A stretch of DNA of 64,000 bases, from contig NZ_CP121695.1 of NCBI RefSeq assembly GCF_029761915.1, forward strand, positions 1,827,501-1,891,500. The letters are read 5' to 3'. Under the pieces are notes generated by a model. That model ran no database searches and was not told the DNA's origin. It was given only the letters and a program-made list of their open reading frames with translations. Position 1 is the first letter of the stretch. Each line of letters opens with the position of its first letter. The stretch comes from Bradyrhizobium sp. CB1650. Its GTDB lineage: Bacteria; Pseudomonadota; Alphaproteobacteria; Rhizobiales; Xanthobacteraceae. Positions 9,321-16,907 of this stretch are shown here, in pieces. The position numbers and the translations under genes were made by a program.

Positions 9321-9755
9321 ATGACAGGTGCGACTGATCCATTCTCTGCCTCGATCATTCCGTTCGAGGTTCCGGAACAGATGCGGGCGTTCGCCGAGAA
9401 GGGCGTTTCGCAGGCCCGCGAAAGCTATGCCAAGTTCAAGGATGCGGCCGAAAGCCAGAACGGCACCATCGAGGCCGTGTTCACCACCGCCAGCAAGGGC
9501 GCGAGCGAATACACCGCCAAGCTGATGGAGTTCATGAAGGCCAACACCAGCGCCCATCTGGACTTCGCCCAGGAGCTGCTCGGCGTGAAGTCGCCGTCGG
9601 AGGCGATGGAGCTGTGGACCGGCCATACCCGCAAGCAGCTCGAGACCTTCCAGCACCAGGCCAAGGAGCTCCTCGAGATCAGCCAGCGCGTCGCCTCCGA
9701 GACCGCCGAGCCGATCAAGGCCAGCGCGGCGAAGTTCGGCAGGCCCGCCGCCTAA
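9321..9755 (+). CDS. Phasin family protein, second copy
   Basis: The 144-residue product resembles the preceding phasin in layout: IPFEVPEQMRAFAEKGVSQA at the N terminus, then SKGASEYTAKLMEFMKANTS, an amphipathic helix typical of PHA-granule phasins. The two proteins are clearly related but diverged. The start follows GTGAGGG. A strong Rho-independent terminator follows at 9780-9811, so the gene ends its own transcript. The likely role is control of granule size and surface; whether both phasins are co-expressed cannot be seen here. Confidence 0.87.
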   Translation: MTGATDPFSASIIPFEVPEQMRAFAEKGVSQARESYAKFKDAAESQNGTIEAVFTTASKGASEYTAKLMEFMKANTSAHLDFAQELLGVKSPSEAMELWTGHTRKQLETFQHQAKELLEISQRVASETAEPIKASAAKFGRPAA

Positions 9756-9779
9756 TCGAACTGGCCCGTTTTGAGTTAA

Positions 9780-9811
9780 GAAACCCGGGCCCCAGGGCCC
9801 GGGTTTTGTCT
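9780..9811 (+). terminator. Rho-independent terminator of the second phasin gene
   Basis: An 11-bp perfect stem, AACCCGGGCCC and GGGCCCGGGTT, with a two-base loop is followed by TTGTCTT. It lies 25 bases past the stop codon. Confidence 0.85.
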
Positions 9812-9949
9812 TGGAAATAACGTCGCTTGAAGGGGTGATTCGAGGGGATTGCGGCCTTGCCAAAAACGGCCGTTGCACCTAGTTTCCGCCCCGTCCAGCC
9901 CCCCTTGGCACCCGCCCGTTCAAGGCGTCCATCGGCGGCTCGCAAGGAT

Positions 9950-10026
9950 GCAGTTGTAGCTCAGTTGGTTAGAGCGCCTGTCTGTGGAACAGGAGGTCGG
10001 TGGTTCGAGCCCACCCAACTGTACCA
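9950..10026 (+). tRNA. tRNA-His (anticodon GTG)
   Basis: The 77-nt cloverleaf has an acceptor stem GCAGTTG/CAACTGT, D-arm GCTC..GAGC, anticodon stem CCTGT/ACAGG around loop CTGTGGA (anticodon GTG), T-arm GGTGG-TTCGAGC-CCACC and an encoded CCA. Discriminator A73 and the absence of an extra G-1:C73 pair fit the unusual alphaproteobacterial tRNA-His. Its last 17 bases plus one are repeated at 13132-13149, marking it as an integration site. Confidence 0.96.
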
Positions 10027-10027
10027 A
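10010..10027 (+). repeat. attL-like direct repeat within tRNA-His 3' end
   Basis: The 18-base sequence CCCACCCAACTGTACCAA is the tRNA-His T-stem/acceptor end plus one base. It is identical to 13132-13149 and is the expected core of a tRNA attachment site. Confidence 0.85.
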
Positions 10028-10092
10028 GATTGCGGATAACACCGCGTTCACAGCAACTTACTGACAGACTTGGTGTATTCGCGCTGCGCAAA

Positions 10093-10467
10093 ATGCGAAA
10101 GGCGTCACAAATTGCATTGCGGATGGTCGCGTTAGGTCGGGCTGCTGGTGGTCGATGGTTTGCCCGCAAGGTCATCCCCGAAGAAGTCCGAGAGGAGTAC
10201 GCGCGGCTCTTTGGCGTGAAGCGTGAAGCTCATCTCAAGCTCGCCGCTGATACCGCCAAGCATGAGGCAAAGGCGCGCCTTGGGGAGTGGGAAGCCGAGG
10301 TGGAAACTCGGATCGCCACCCTGCGCGCTCGGCGCAACGGGAAGGGCCAGCCCCTAACCCGGATCAACGCAATCGCGCTCGCTGGCCGCTGGTACAACTG
10401 GTTCATCGCGCAGCACGAGAATGATCCCGGACCTGCGAAGCGCTGGCGGGAGTTGGGCGACGTTTAG
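10093..10467 (+). pseudogene. Truncated tyrosine-type integrase, N-terminal fragment
   Basis: The 124-codon frame resembles the N-terminal part of phage-like site-specific integrases of the DUF6538 type: RWFARKVIPEEVREEYARLFG, an alternating basic/acidic helix (AKHEAKARLGEWEAEVETRI) and LTRINAIALAGRWYNWFIAQHEND. The catalytic domain with the Arg-His-Arg-Tyr residues is absent: the frame stops at 10467 and no catalytic-domain motif follows in any frame before the next gene. Position immediately after the tRNA-His attachment site fits an island integrase. The ATG at 10093 is one possible start; the exact start does not matter for a fragment. Confidence 0.72.
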
Positions 10468-10615
10468 GATTTATACAACTCGATTGTGGGATTGCATGCA
10501 CCCAGACATTCAATCAAAACTGACAACGATGATTGGACACGTTGGGGCCGATGTCTGCCGTTAGTAATTGCGGGCTGTGCGCAGGCAGAGGCTTTGCGGC
10601 CTACGGAGTTGACCA

Positions 10616-11005
10616 TTGTCGAAAAAGCTCAAGCCGATCCCGGCCGTCCCCTTCGATGTGCTCATAAAGGGCCACGAGGGCATCATCGCCGACCACGAAA
10701 GAGCAGGTCCGGGTGATCCCACCATTTCGCTGATGCGGACGCTGCACAAGGAGCAGAAGCCCGAGACCATTCTTGCCATCGACTACCGTCTCCGTGCCCT
10801 TGCCAAGATCATTAGTGAAGGCGAGGGCAAGCCATGGACATTCGCAATCACCGAAGATAACGGCCATATGGTCAACGAAGCGCTTTTCAAGGCAGCCGCA
10901 CGCGCGCCGCTCTTTGAGGCCGGGACTGTTGGACAAGTTGCGTTCGACCGCGATCAGTTTTTGAGGATAGCCCTTGAGGAGAGCGAGACGGATGGAGAAG
11001 CATAG
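10616..11005 (+). CDS. Hypothetical protein of the tRNA-His island
   Basis: This is a 129-residue soluble acidic protein that I do not recognise. It begins SKKLKPIPAVPFDVLIKGHE from a TTG start at 10616 with ACGGAG upstream, contains no membrane segment, and ends EESETDGEA. The TTG is the first start in frame that has any ribosome site; a later start is possible. Its 3' end overlaps the next gene by 14 bases, so the two are probably translated together. The moderate G+C content matches the island rather than the host flanks. Confidence 0.5.
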   Translation: MSKKLKPIPAVPFDVLIKGHEGIIADHERAGPGDPTISLMRTLHKEQKPETILAIDYRLRALAKIISEGEGKPWTFAITEDNGHMVNEALFKAAARAPLFEAGTVGQVAFDRDQFLRIALEESETDGEA

Positions 11006-11243
11006 TTTCCCTCCAAGGGCCGTGCGCTTGGAAGTGAGACATGACGATCATCTTGTGCCTGTGTGCAAAGGAAAGTGCCTTTGTGTTGCATGTGACGGCC
11101 GAATGGAAATCTTCCACGAGGGCAGGAAGGAGTGGTCAACCTGCCCGGTGTGCAGCAGCCAGAATAAGAACGTCTCCGACAATGGAGTCTGCCAGACGTG
11201 CAGGGGTATCGGCGCCGCGCCGCTGCGCGGTGGGCAAGCGTGA
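10992..11243 (+). CDS. Small protein with zinc-ligand cysteine pairs
   Basis: The 83-residue product carries a cysteine-rich region CKGKCLCVACDG and then CPVCSSQ and CQTC, which together form a plausible zinc ribbon or rubredoxin-like knuckle. The ATG at 10992 has GAGGAGAG upstream and lies inside the end of the preceding gene. No catalytic motif is visible, so binding of nucleic acid or a partner protein is the likeliest role, but this is inference. It precedes the DUF262 gene by about 290 bases in the same direction. Confidence 0.6.
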   Translation: MEKHSFPPRAVRLEVRHDDHLVPVCKGKCLCVACDGRMEIFHEGRKEWSTCPVCSSQNKNVSDNGVCQTCRGIGAAPLRGGQA

Positions 11244-11529
11244 ACCGCTGGACTGAATTGGATGGAGCAAATGAACCGGAGTGAGCGCCGTAGATCAGAG
11301 GCGGTCCATCGCTGGTCATACAGATAAGTGTCTTAAGTCAATGTTGGCTTCAAACCGATGGCTTCGATTGTCGCCAATGGGCTTCCTTGAGGGCAGGGCC
11401 TATCAACCCTCTCGGTGAGCTCGCCGTGAAGCTGTTGATACCTTAGCTCGCTCGGTCTGCGGAGATTGGCTGGCTCCGCCGTTTCACGCTATGGCTGAAC
11501 CGGTCGCCTGCATACACCGGAGGTCGCCC
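11244..11529. other. Intergenic stretch within the island
   Basis: About 290 bases without a convincing gene. It must contain the promoter of the DUF262 gene if that is not co-transcribed. I see no strong hairpin or repeat. Confidence 0.4.
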
Positions 11530-12969
11530 ATGAGCAAGAAGCCAAGCACGAAGCCTACGACAACCAATCCCGTGCAATCCACGCCCGCAGGCCTTCCCTC
11601 ACGAGCGCCCGAACCCACAGTAGACCGTATCGAAGAATTGGCGGGCCGCATTCTGCGGGGCGACATCCTGCTACCAAAGTTCCAGCGCGAATTTGTCTGG
11701 GAGAAGCATCAGATACTTGATCTGTTGGACAGTATTGCGAACAACTATCCGATTGGCAGCGTGCTCCTTTGGCGTAGTCGAGAGCTGCTGAAAAGCGAAC
11801 GCAACATTGCTGACCTGGAGATTGCTAAGACGCAATCCGGTTACCCCGTAAATTACCTGCTCGATGGCCAACAGCGTCTATCCACCATTTGTGGCGCACT
11901 GTATTGGAATGGGTCAGAGGCCGAGAGCCGCTGGAACCTTGCTTACGATTTGAGGACAAAAGCGTTCCTACATCTCGACACGTTGGATGATCCTCCGCTT
12001 CACCAAATACGATTGAATAAAATTATCGATCCGTCTGCGTATTTTCTGCACGTGTCGAGCCTCAAGACATTGGGCGCGCCTGACGTCGATGCATTGGAGG
12101 CCCAGGCAAAAGAACTTTTTGACCGCTTCAAAGACTACAAGATAGCGACGGTGACGTTGCATGAAATGTCGGTTGAAGCTGTTGCACCTATCTTCGAGCG
12201 AATAAACAGCCGTGGAACTCCGCTAACCATTGTCGATCTGATGCGCGCCGCTACATGGAGCGAGCAATTCGATCTGATTGACGCGATTACCGACATCAGC
12301 GATGAGCTTTCTAACAAATACTTTGGCGGTATCGAGCGTAAAGCCATCTTGCGCAGCATCTCGGCTGCGGCGGGAGGCGGTTTCTCTGAAGCAAGCATCG
12401 ATGGCTTGCGGAAGCACTCCTCCGGGGAATTAGAAGCCGCCGTTAAATCGACGAAGGAGGCTTATTCTCGTGCTGTCGATTTCATGTCGACCGAACTGCA
12501 CATTCCCTCTGACAAGCAGATACCCTACGTCAATCAGGTAGTTGTTCTTGCGGAGGTGTTTCGGCTTATCAAACATCTCACACCTGCTCAATTAGAGTCG
12601 GTGCGTCGCTGGTTCTGGCGAACAGCAGTCGCTGGTTACTTCGGCGGCTGGAATACTGGGAACATGGGCTCGGATCAGAAGGCCGTGAAGGGTTTCGCAG
12701 CGGCCCAAACGACCGAGATTGAAAGTGTTGTGCGCAATCCCGGCGCAGCTATTTGGACTGCCCAGCAGTTTCGCTCAAACACCGCTCATTCGAAGATACT
12801 GATTCTGCTGCTTGCGTTCTCCAAACCTCTGGATTTGCTCACCTCCCAGAACATCGACACTGGGGACGCGCTCTACCACGGCAACACTAAGGAGTTTCAT
12901 CACTTCTTCCCGCGAGATTATTTGAAGAGCAAAGGCCAAGATTGTCGCGGTACACGACATCCCGGCTAA
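11530..12969 (+). CDS. DUF262 (GmrSD-like) protein with frameshifted C terminus
   Basis: The N-terminal half has the DUF262 pattern shared with the GmrS part of type IV modification-dependent nucleases: LPKFQREFVWEKHQILDLLDS, SVLLWR, LLDGQQRLST, and later IFERINSRGTPLT. DUF262 is a ParB/Srx-like fold that hydrolyses nucleotides. The C terminus begins the expected HNH-like element (EFHHFFPRDYLKSKG, about residues 452-466), but the frame then runs into an unrelated end. Shifting frame at about 12931 restores KIVAVHDIPANLLLAA, which fits the family, and a further shift near 13000 continues it to about 13080. The start at 11530 has GGAGG upstream. As read, it is a 479-residue, probably damaged, defence-type protein. 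Confidence 0.72.
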   Translation: MSKKPSTKPTTTNPVQSTPAGLPSRAPEPTVDRIEELAGRILRGDILLPKFQREFVWEKHQILDLLDSIANNYPIGSVLLWRSRELLKSERNIADLEIAKTQSGYPVNYLLDGQQRLSTICGALYWNGSEAESRWNLAYDLRTKAFLHLDTLDDPPLHQIRLNKIIDPSAYFLHVSSLKTLGAPDVDALEAQAKELFDRFKDYKIATVTLHEMSVEAVAPIFERINSRGTPLTIVDLMRAATWSEQFDLIDAITDISDELSNKYFGGIERKAILRSISAAAGGGFSEASIDGLRKHSSGELEAAVKSTKEAYSRAVDFMSTELHIPSDKQIPYVNQVVVLAEVFRLIKHLTPAQLESVRRWFWRTAVAGYFGGWNTGNMGSDQKAVKGFAAAQTTEIESVVRNPGAAIWTAQQFRSNTAHSKILILLLAFSKPLDLLTSQNIDTGDALYHGNTKEFHHFFPRDYLKSKGQDCRGTRHPG

Positions 12970-13131
12970 TCTGCTTCTCGCTGCGCAGCTTGAACTGCTC
13001 CGCAGGTGATCTGCCGAGCGTTGTGGCGAGTGACGGTTACTTGAAGCGAATACAAAACGCAGAAACAAAAACCAACAATGGCGAAGCAAATTCGTTAGGT
13101 TTATCAAGGCTGAAGGCGCTTGTTGGCAGTA

Positions 13132-13149
13132 CCCACCCAACTGTACCAA
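13132..13149 (+). repeat. attR-like direct repeat
   Basis: This is a perfect second copy of the 18-base tRNA-His 3' end. It is not part of a second tRNA, because the upstream bases do not form a cloverleaf. It closes the island. Confidence 0.85.
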
Positions 13150-13269
13150 TGCTTCCAGCTAGTTAGCGTCGAGCGCGTCTTGTTCGCCCGTTTGGGTAGC
13201 GGATTTAGGTAGCGATGCGACCTCTCGGCAGCCCACGCCAATCCTCACCTGAGAGAGCCCTGACTTTTT

Positions 13270-13617
13270 TCAATGATCATCGAGGATGCGGACAAGCTCC
13301 ACGTCCAACTTCAGTCCGGGCGATTGCTTTGCGAAGCCCGTGCAGGATGTGGATGAGCCATCGACCGAGCGGCCTGACACGACGATGTCGATCTCATCCA
13401 ATCCAAAGACACCGGGCGGTCCGGGCACCACGCGTCGGGCGGAAAGACGGGCTTTGAAGTGCTCGCCCTCCTGCGTCCAGTTTCCCGCATAGGCAAACGT
13501 GGAATCGCCGCCGTCCAGTTTCCCGTCAGGGCCGAACTCGACGACCCCGGCGCCTTCGCCAACCGGCGTCTTGAACCAGACGGAGTATTTACCCGGGGTG
13601 ATCATCAAGCCCACCAT
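13270..13617 (-). CDS. GrlR-like small protein
   Basis: The 115-residue product has the pattern of GrlR-like beta-barrel proteins: GKYSVWFKTPVGEGAGVVEFGPDGKLDGGDSTF (in short blocks), then YAGNWTQEGEHFKARL, DEIDIVVSG and a late GFAKQSPGLKLDVELVR. GrlR was named as a negative regulator of type III secretion in enterobacteria, but the rhizobial homologues are uncharacterised, so no role is assigned. Starts at 13617 and 13605 are both possible and neither has a strong ribosome site. It lies just outside the island's right repeat and is opposed to a RES-domain remnant. Confidence 0.6.
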   Translation of the reverse strand: MVGLMITPGKYSVWFKTPVGEGAGVVEFGPDGKLDGGDSTFAYAGNWTQEGEHFKARLSARRVVPGPPGVFGLDEIDIVVSGRSVDGSSTSCTGFAKQSPGLKLDVELVRILDDH

Positions 13618-13770
13618 CGCAACGGGTATCCTGGCTGTGTTGAGCCAGATCAAAATGGCTATCGAGTGGCAGGCGCGTGTTCTCGGGCGCCTGCAACCTC
13701 AGGGCAGACGGACTTCCGCTGGCGGACAGGGCCAGAGTTCGGCAAGGCATCCTCGATTGGTCGGACTGTG

Positions 13771-13968
13771 AATTCACCTGTCCCCAGGGTGACACGCGGT
13801 TTGTTGCGGCCCTGGTTCGACGCGGCGCGCACGGCGATGGTGTCCGTTCCATCGGTCATCGTGCCGTTCGCGCAAAACTACATCATCAATCCGAGACACG
13901 AGGACGCGGCGCGCATCCGCGTGTCGCATGTCGCGCGCTACCCCCATGACCTCGGGCTGTTCGGATAA
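13771..13968 (+). pseudogene. RES-domain toxin remnant, C-terminal part only
   Basis: In the frame ending at 13968, about 65 residues match the end of RES-domain proteins: the WFDAARTAMVSVPSVIVP block, QNYIINPRHEDAARI and a terminal HDLGLFG. RES toxins are NAD-degrading members of toxin-antitoxin pairs. The N-terminal two thirds with the Arg and Glu of the RES motif cannot be found upstream, where the opposed GrlR-like gene lies. No antitoxin gene is adjacent. This is inferred from the C-terminal motif alone. Confidence 0.5.
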
Positions 13969-14467
13969 AGGGCAGGCGGCGTCTGAAGCGCGCGACGATC
14001 CGCTGACCACCCCCACGCCCTCGATGATGGCATCATGCCGCTGTTTTGCCCGACGTGTCAAACGGGCTTCGTAAAATCCGCAAAGCCTATCAAGGCCTGG
14101 CTACTTTGCATGGGGTTGTTTTCGCGTTTTTTGCCGGACGGTCAGCGGAGCCTCAGGCCGCACCCGATCTCGCCTGTTCTGCCAATGGGTTAGTCGTGTA
14201 GTGCAGAGTCTTTCCCACACGGCTCTCATCCCCCGCGACCCGGCTACGCCAAGGCTTCGCCGGGGCTGACACTCTTGGGCCGCCGAAGCTTTAGCGTAGG
14301 CGGCAAGCGGGGGATCCAGTACGTCGCGGCTCCTCGACGAACCTCAGTCTGAGCCGACCGCCCTGTTGCCGAGAGCGCACACGTCCCGGTTTTCGCATCT
14401 ACGCTCGGTTGCCAACCAACAGGCGTTCACCCACTATTCCCTCCGAACTCGACGCGTGGGGGGATCG
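13969..14467. other. Repeat-rich intergenic stretch
   Basis: About 500 bases with no convincing gene. It includes a 26-base sequence (14099-14124) that recurs exactly at 27141-27166, and a segment near 14280-14320 (GGCAAGCGGGGGATCCAGTA) like dispersed Bradyrhizobium intergenic repeats. Confidence 0.5.
14099..14124 (+). repeat. 26-base exact repeat, copy 1
   Basis: This sequence, centred on CTTTGCATGGGGTTGTTTTCG without its last base, is identical to 27141-27166 in the same orientation. The flanking bases diverge at once. Confidence 0.8.
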
Positions 14468-14818
14468 ATGGCGGCGTTTCGCTTTGACAAGTCCTTGGCT
14501 GCAATCTCCGGGATTGCGCTCGCCATCCTGATCCAGCCCGGCGCTGGCTTCGCCTACACCCCGGAGCAGCAGCAGGCCTGCACGCCGGACGCGATGCGGC
14601 TGTGCGGCGAGTTCGTTCCGAACGTCGATGCCATCACCGCCTGCATGATCCAGAAGAAGGCGCAGCTCTCGCCGCAATGCCGGGTGTTCTTCCGGCAGGG
14701 ACCGGAGCCGGGCGAAGTCCGCGCCTCGCGGCCGACCGAGATCAAGCCGCATACGGCGAAGAAGAGCAGCAAGCCGACCTCGAAGGCGAGCAAGAAGAAA
14801 AAGGCCGACGCGACCTGA
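14468..14818 (+). CDS. Small secreted Lys-rich-tailed protein
   Basis: The 116-residue product has a probable signal peptide (hydrophobic SLAAISGIALAILIQ, cleavage near GAGFA-YTP), then a compact four-cysteine block (CTPDAMRLCGEF, ITACMIQKK, SPQCRVFF) and a strongly basic tail (AKKSSKPTSKASKKKK). The cysteine spacing is that of a small periplasmic domain common in this family of bacteria; the function is unknown. The ATG at 14468 is chosen because the signal peptide starts there; the frame extends upstream to 14366 with no recognisable sequence. Confidence 0.65.
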   Translation: MAAFRFDKSLAAISGIALAILIQPGAGFAYTPEQQQACTPDAMRLCGEFVPNVDAITACMIQKKAQLSPQCRVFFRQGPEPGEVRASRPTEIKPHTAKKSSKPTSKASKKKKADAT

Positions 14819-15190
14819 GCGGCTCTGCCTCGCGTCAAAATGGCTCGCGGCATCAGCTTGGCGAAAGCCAGGGGACTCCTTTTGTTCACCCATCGCGCGC
14901 ACGCGCCTGCAGCGATTGGCATCGCGAATGGCAGAAAAGAGCCGGAATAGGATTTGCGCGGCGAGGTTGCATCCACCCTTTTCCCGCCCCGCTGCTCAAA
15001 GAGCGCACGCTGTGCCGGCCTGACCGGCGTTTTGTTACAGTTCGCGTCTGCGTCGCGCGCAGCAGTGTGACTCAAAAGCCAACACGTCTTGTTATTTCGT
15101 GGCGGCGACGCAACTCCCGGTAAATTTTTCTTTCACGAATCAGCGCGGTGATTCATTTTCGCGACCTGGGGTCAATCTGGAGGCCAAGGT
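14819..15190. other. Intergenic stretch without an identified gene
   Basis: About 370 bases. The last 100 bases are less G+C-rich and presumably hold the parA promoter; the SD GGAGG at 15179 is clear. I see no gene, hairpin or repeat that I can name. Confidence 0.4.
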
Positions 15191-15868
15191 ATGAACGTTA
15201 TTGTTTTTGCATCGCGTAAAGGCGGCTCGGGCAAGAGTACCCTGGCCGCACATCTCGCCGCGCAGATCAAGGCGACCAAGCCCGTTCTGCTCGTCGATGC
15301 CGATCCGCAAGGGTCGCTCACGCTGTGGCACAAGCTGCGTGGCACCAACGAGCCGCAGATCAAGGCTGCGGTGAACTCCGTCAGCGGCATCGTCTCCGCT
15401 GCCAGGCGCGACGGATATGAATGGGTGTTGATCGACACGCCGCCGAACCTGTCGGCCGTCGTCGACGACGCCATCAAGAACGCGACCATGGTGATCATTC
15501 CAGCGCGTCCCGGCGTGTTCGACGTCAACGCGGTGCAGGAAACGATCCAGATGTGCCGCGCGGCGCGCAAGCCCTATGCGGTCGTGCTGAACGGTGCGCC
15601 GGCCCGTCGCGACGAAGTCGAAAGCCCGATCGTCACCATCGCGCGCGAGGCGCTGGGGAAATTCCGCGCACCGGTGTGGGGCGGGCAGATCACCAACCGT
15701 TCCGATCTCCTGATGGCGCTGAGCCATGGCGAGGGCGCGCGGGAATATCAGGCCGAGAGCCGTGCGGCTCAGGAAATTGCAAGGCTGTGGGCGGCGATCG
15801 AGCGTTCAGTGAAGGCTATTCGCGGCACGGCGTCGGCATCCGGCGCAATGCACAAGCAGGCGGCTTAA
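15191..15868 (+). CDS. Orphan ParA/MinD-family ATPase
   Basis: This is a 225-residue deviant-Walker ATPase: KGGSGKSTLAAHLAA (residues 10-24), the VDADPQGS strand and LIDTPPNLS (Walker B). Such proteins position DNA or protein complexes by forming gradients. There is no adjacent parB and no parS-like cluster is visible, so it is more likely a stand-alone positioning ATPase than a chromosome partition protein. The start at 15191 has GGAGG eight bases upstream. A hairpin terminator follows at 15896-15923. Confidence 0.87.
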   Translation: MNVIVFASRKGGSGKSTLAAHLAAQIKATKPVLLVDADPQGSLTLWHKLRGTNEPQIKAAVNSVSGIVSAARRDGYEWVLIDTPPNLSAVVDDAIKNATMVIIPARPGVFDVNAVQETIQMCRAARKPYAVVLNGAPARRDEVESPIVTIAREALGKFRAPVWGGQITNRSDLLMALSHGEGAREYQAESRAAQEIARLWAAIERSVKAIRGTASASGAMHKQAA

Positions 15869-15895
15869 TTTCTTTTATTCATTGCTGGCTTACGA

Positions 15896-15923
15896 AAAAC
15901 GCGCGGGCGAGCCGCGCGTTTTG
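15896..15923 (+). terminator. Terminator after the ParA-family gene
   Basis: AAAACGCGCG and CGCGCGTTTT form a 10-bp stem around a seven-base loop. It is followed by two direct copies of the 13-mer GCGTTTCGCTCTT. Confidence 0.75.
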
Positions 15924-15976
15924 CGTTTCGCTCTTGCGTTTCGCTCTTGCGTTTCTCGAGGGCTGATCGAGACGCC

Positions 15977-16150
15977 TCACGCCACCATCAGCATGTAGAA
16001 CACGATCACCGGCGACAGGGTCAGGATCACCGACCAGATGCCGACGGCCCAGAGGATGTCCCCGGTGGTAAAGCCTTGGTTGGCAAGGTCCTGGTTGGCA
16101 AAGCCTTGGTTGGTAAAGCCTTGCCGCTCGGCGTCGTAATGCGACGCCAT
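15977..16150 (-). CDS. Tiny single-pass membrane protein with short repeats
   Basis: The 57-residue product has three pentapeptide-like repeats (GFTNQ, GFANQ, DLANQ, then GFTTG) followed by one hydrophobic helix (GDILWAVGIWSVILTLSPVIVFYMLMV). Its C terminus resembles that of the next small gene at 16297, with a shared W(A/S)V-L-L-PV-F pattern. The start at 16150 is one option; the frame is open to 16270. The repeats are encoded by a DNA tandem repeat, so the N-terminal part may vary in length between strains. Function unknown. Confidence 0.45.
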   Translation of the reverse strand: MASHYDAERQGFTNQGFANQDLANQGFTTGDILWAVGIWSVILTLSPVIVFYMLMVA

Positions 16151-16296
16151 ATCATTCTGACTATTCACAAACGCCCCCGCGATTTCTTCGCTGATGGGCT
16201 TAGGTGATACGCGCGATGTTTTAAGATCCGGATCGCAACTCCGCTCGCATTTGAGCGCAGGTGCTACCACGGATTAACCATCGGCTTTGGTCCGCG

Positions 16297-16446
16297 TCAG
16301 CCGACGAGCCAGACGCGAAACAGCAGGACCGGCATCAGGCCGAGCATCACGGCCCAGAAACCGAACGACGATACCACCAGGATTCCCTGCAAGAGATCGG
16401 CGGGCGCAAATTGGCGCGCGGCCGTAGGCCGGGTTCGATGTCCCAT
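16297..16446 (-). CDS. 49-residue single-pass membrane protein
   Basis: The ATG at 16446 has AAGGGGGAA at ideal distance. The product has a basic, Arg-rich N terminus (MGHRTRPTAAR) and one transmembrane helix (ILVVSSFGFWAVMLGLMPVLL). It is in the same direction as, and shares its helix pattern with, the small protein at 15977-16150, so the two look like paralogues. A positive-inside orientation would leave the N terminus in the cytoplasm. No function can be assigned. Confidence 0.6.
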   Translation of the reverse strand: MGHRTRPTAARQFAPADLLQGILVVSSFGFWAVMLGLMPVLLFRVWLVG

Positions 16447-16572
16447 GGTTTCCCCCTTTGGAAGGTCTAAGGGACAACGATAGGCGCGATTGCGTAAACG
16501 AGACGTGGATGCGCCATGCCGCGGCCGCGAAGGCGGCTTCGGCGGGTTAACCAAGGTGCATGCTCCTTCACT

Positions 16573-16711
16573 CCCTCTCCCCGTTCTTACGGGGAGAGGG
16601 TGGGGTGAGGGGCCGCTTCCACAAACACGGTGAGAGCTGGACTCGCGGAGGCTCCCCCTCACCCGGAATTTGCGCATGCGCAATTTCCAGCCTCTCTCCG
16701 CAGGCGGCAGG
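16573..16711. repeat. Interspersed repeat, family C, copy 1
   Basis: The element opens with the palindrome CCTCTCCCC-GTTCTTAC-GGGGAGAGG and continues with a G-rich middle (GGGGTGAGGGGCCGCTTCC). Copies lie at 20917-21053 and, inverted, 38317-38460. Confidence 0.85.
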
Positions 16712-16740
16712 GTAATCGCATATGAATAATCACGAGAGGT

Positions 16741-16826
16741 CGTCATGCCCGGGCTTGCCCCGGGCATCCACGTTCTTTTGTGCCGCGGGCAAGGCGTGGA
16801 TGGCCGGGACAAGCCCGGCCATGACG
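16741..16826. repeat. Interspersed repeat, family B, copy 1
   Basis: It runs from CGTCATGCCCGGGCTTG to the inverted CAAGCCCGGCCATGACG, with GCATCCACGTTCTT inside. Copies lie at 31577-31697 and 63400-63522. Confidence 0.85.
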
Positions 16827-16907
16827 CTGTGGAGGCTTCAGCACTTCAAGCTCTCACGTCATATGCGATTGCCCTGCCGCAGGCGGGGAGAGGCGAAGAA
16901 AGAAGCG

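Larger units (their letters stand above)
10010..13149. mobile_element. Small genomic island integrated in tRNA-His
   Basis: The segment is bounded by an 18-bp direct repeat identical to the 3' end of tRNA-His (10010-10027 and 13132-13149). It holds, in one orientation, the N-terminal fragment of a tyrosine-type integrase immediately after the tRNA, two small overlapping genes, and a DUF262 (GmrSD-like) gene with a damaged 3' end. Its base composition is visibly lower in G+C than the flanks. With the integrase broken, the element looks immobile, a decayed or minimal derivative of a larger integrative element. Confidence 0.82.
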
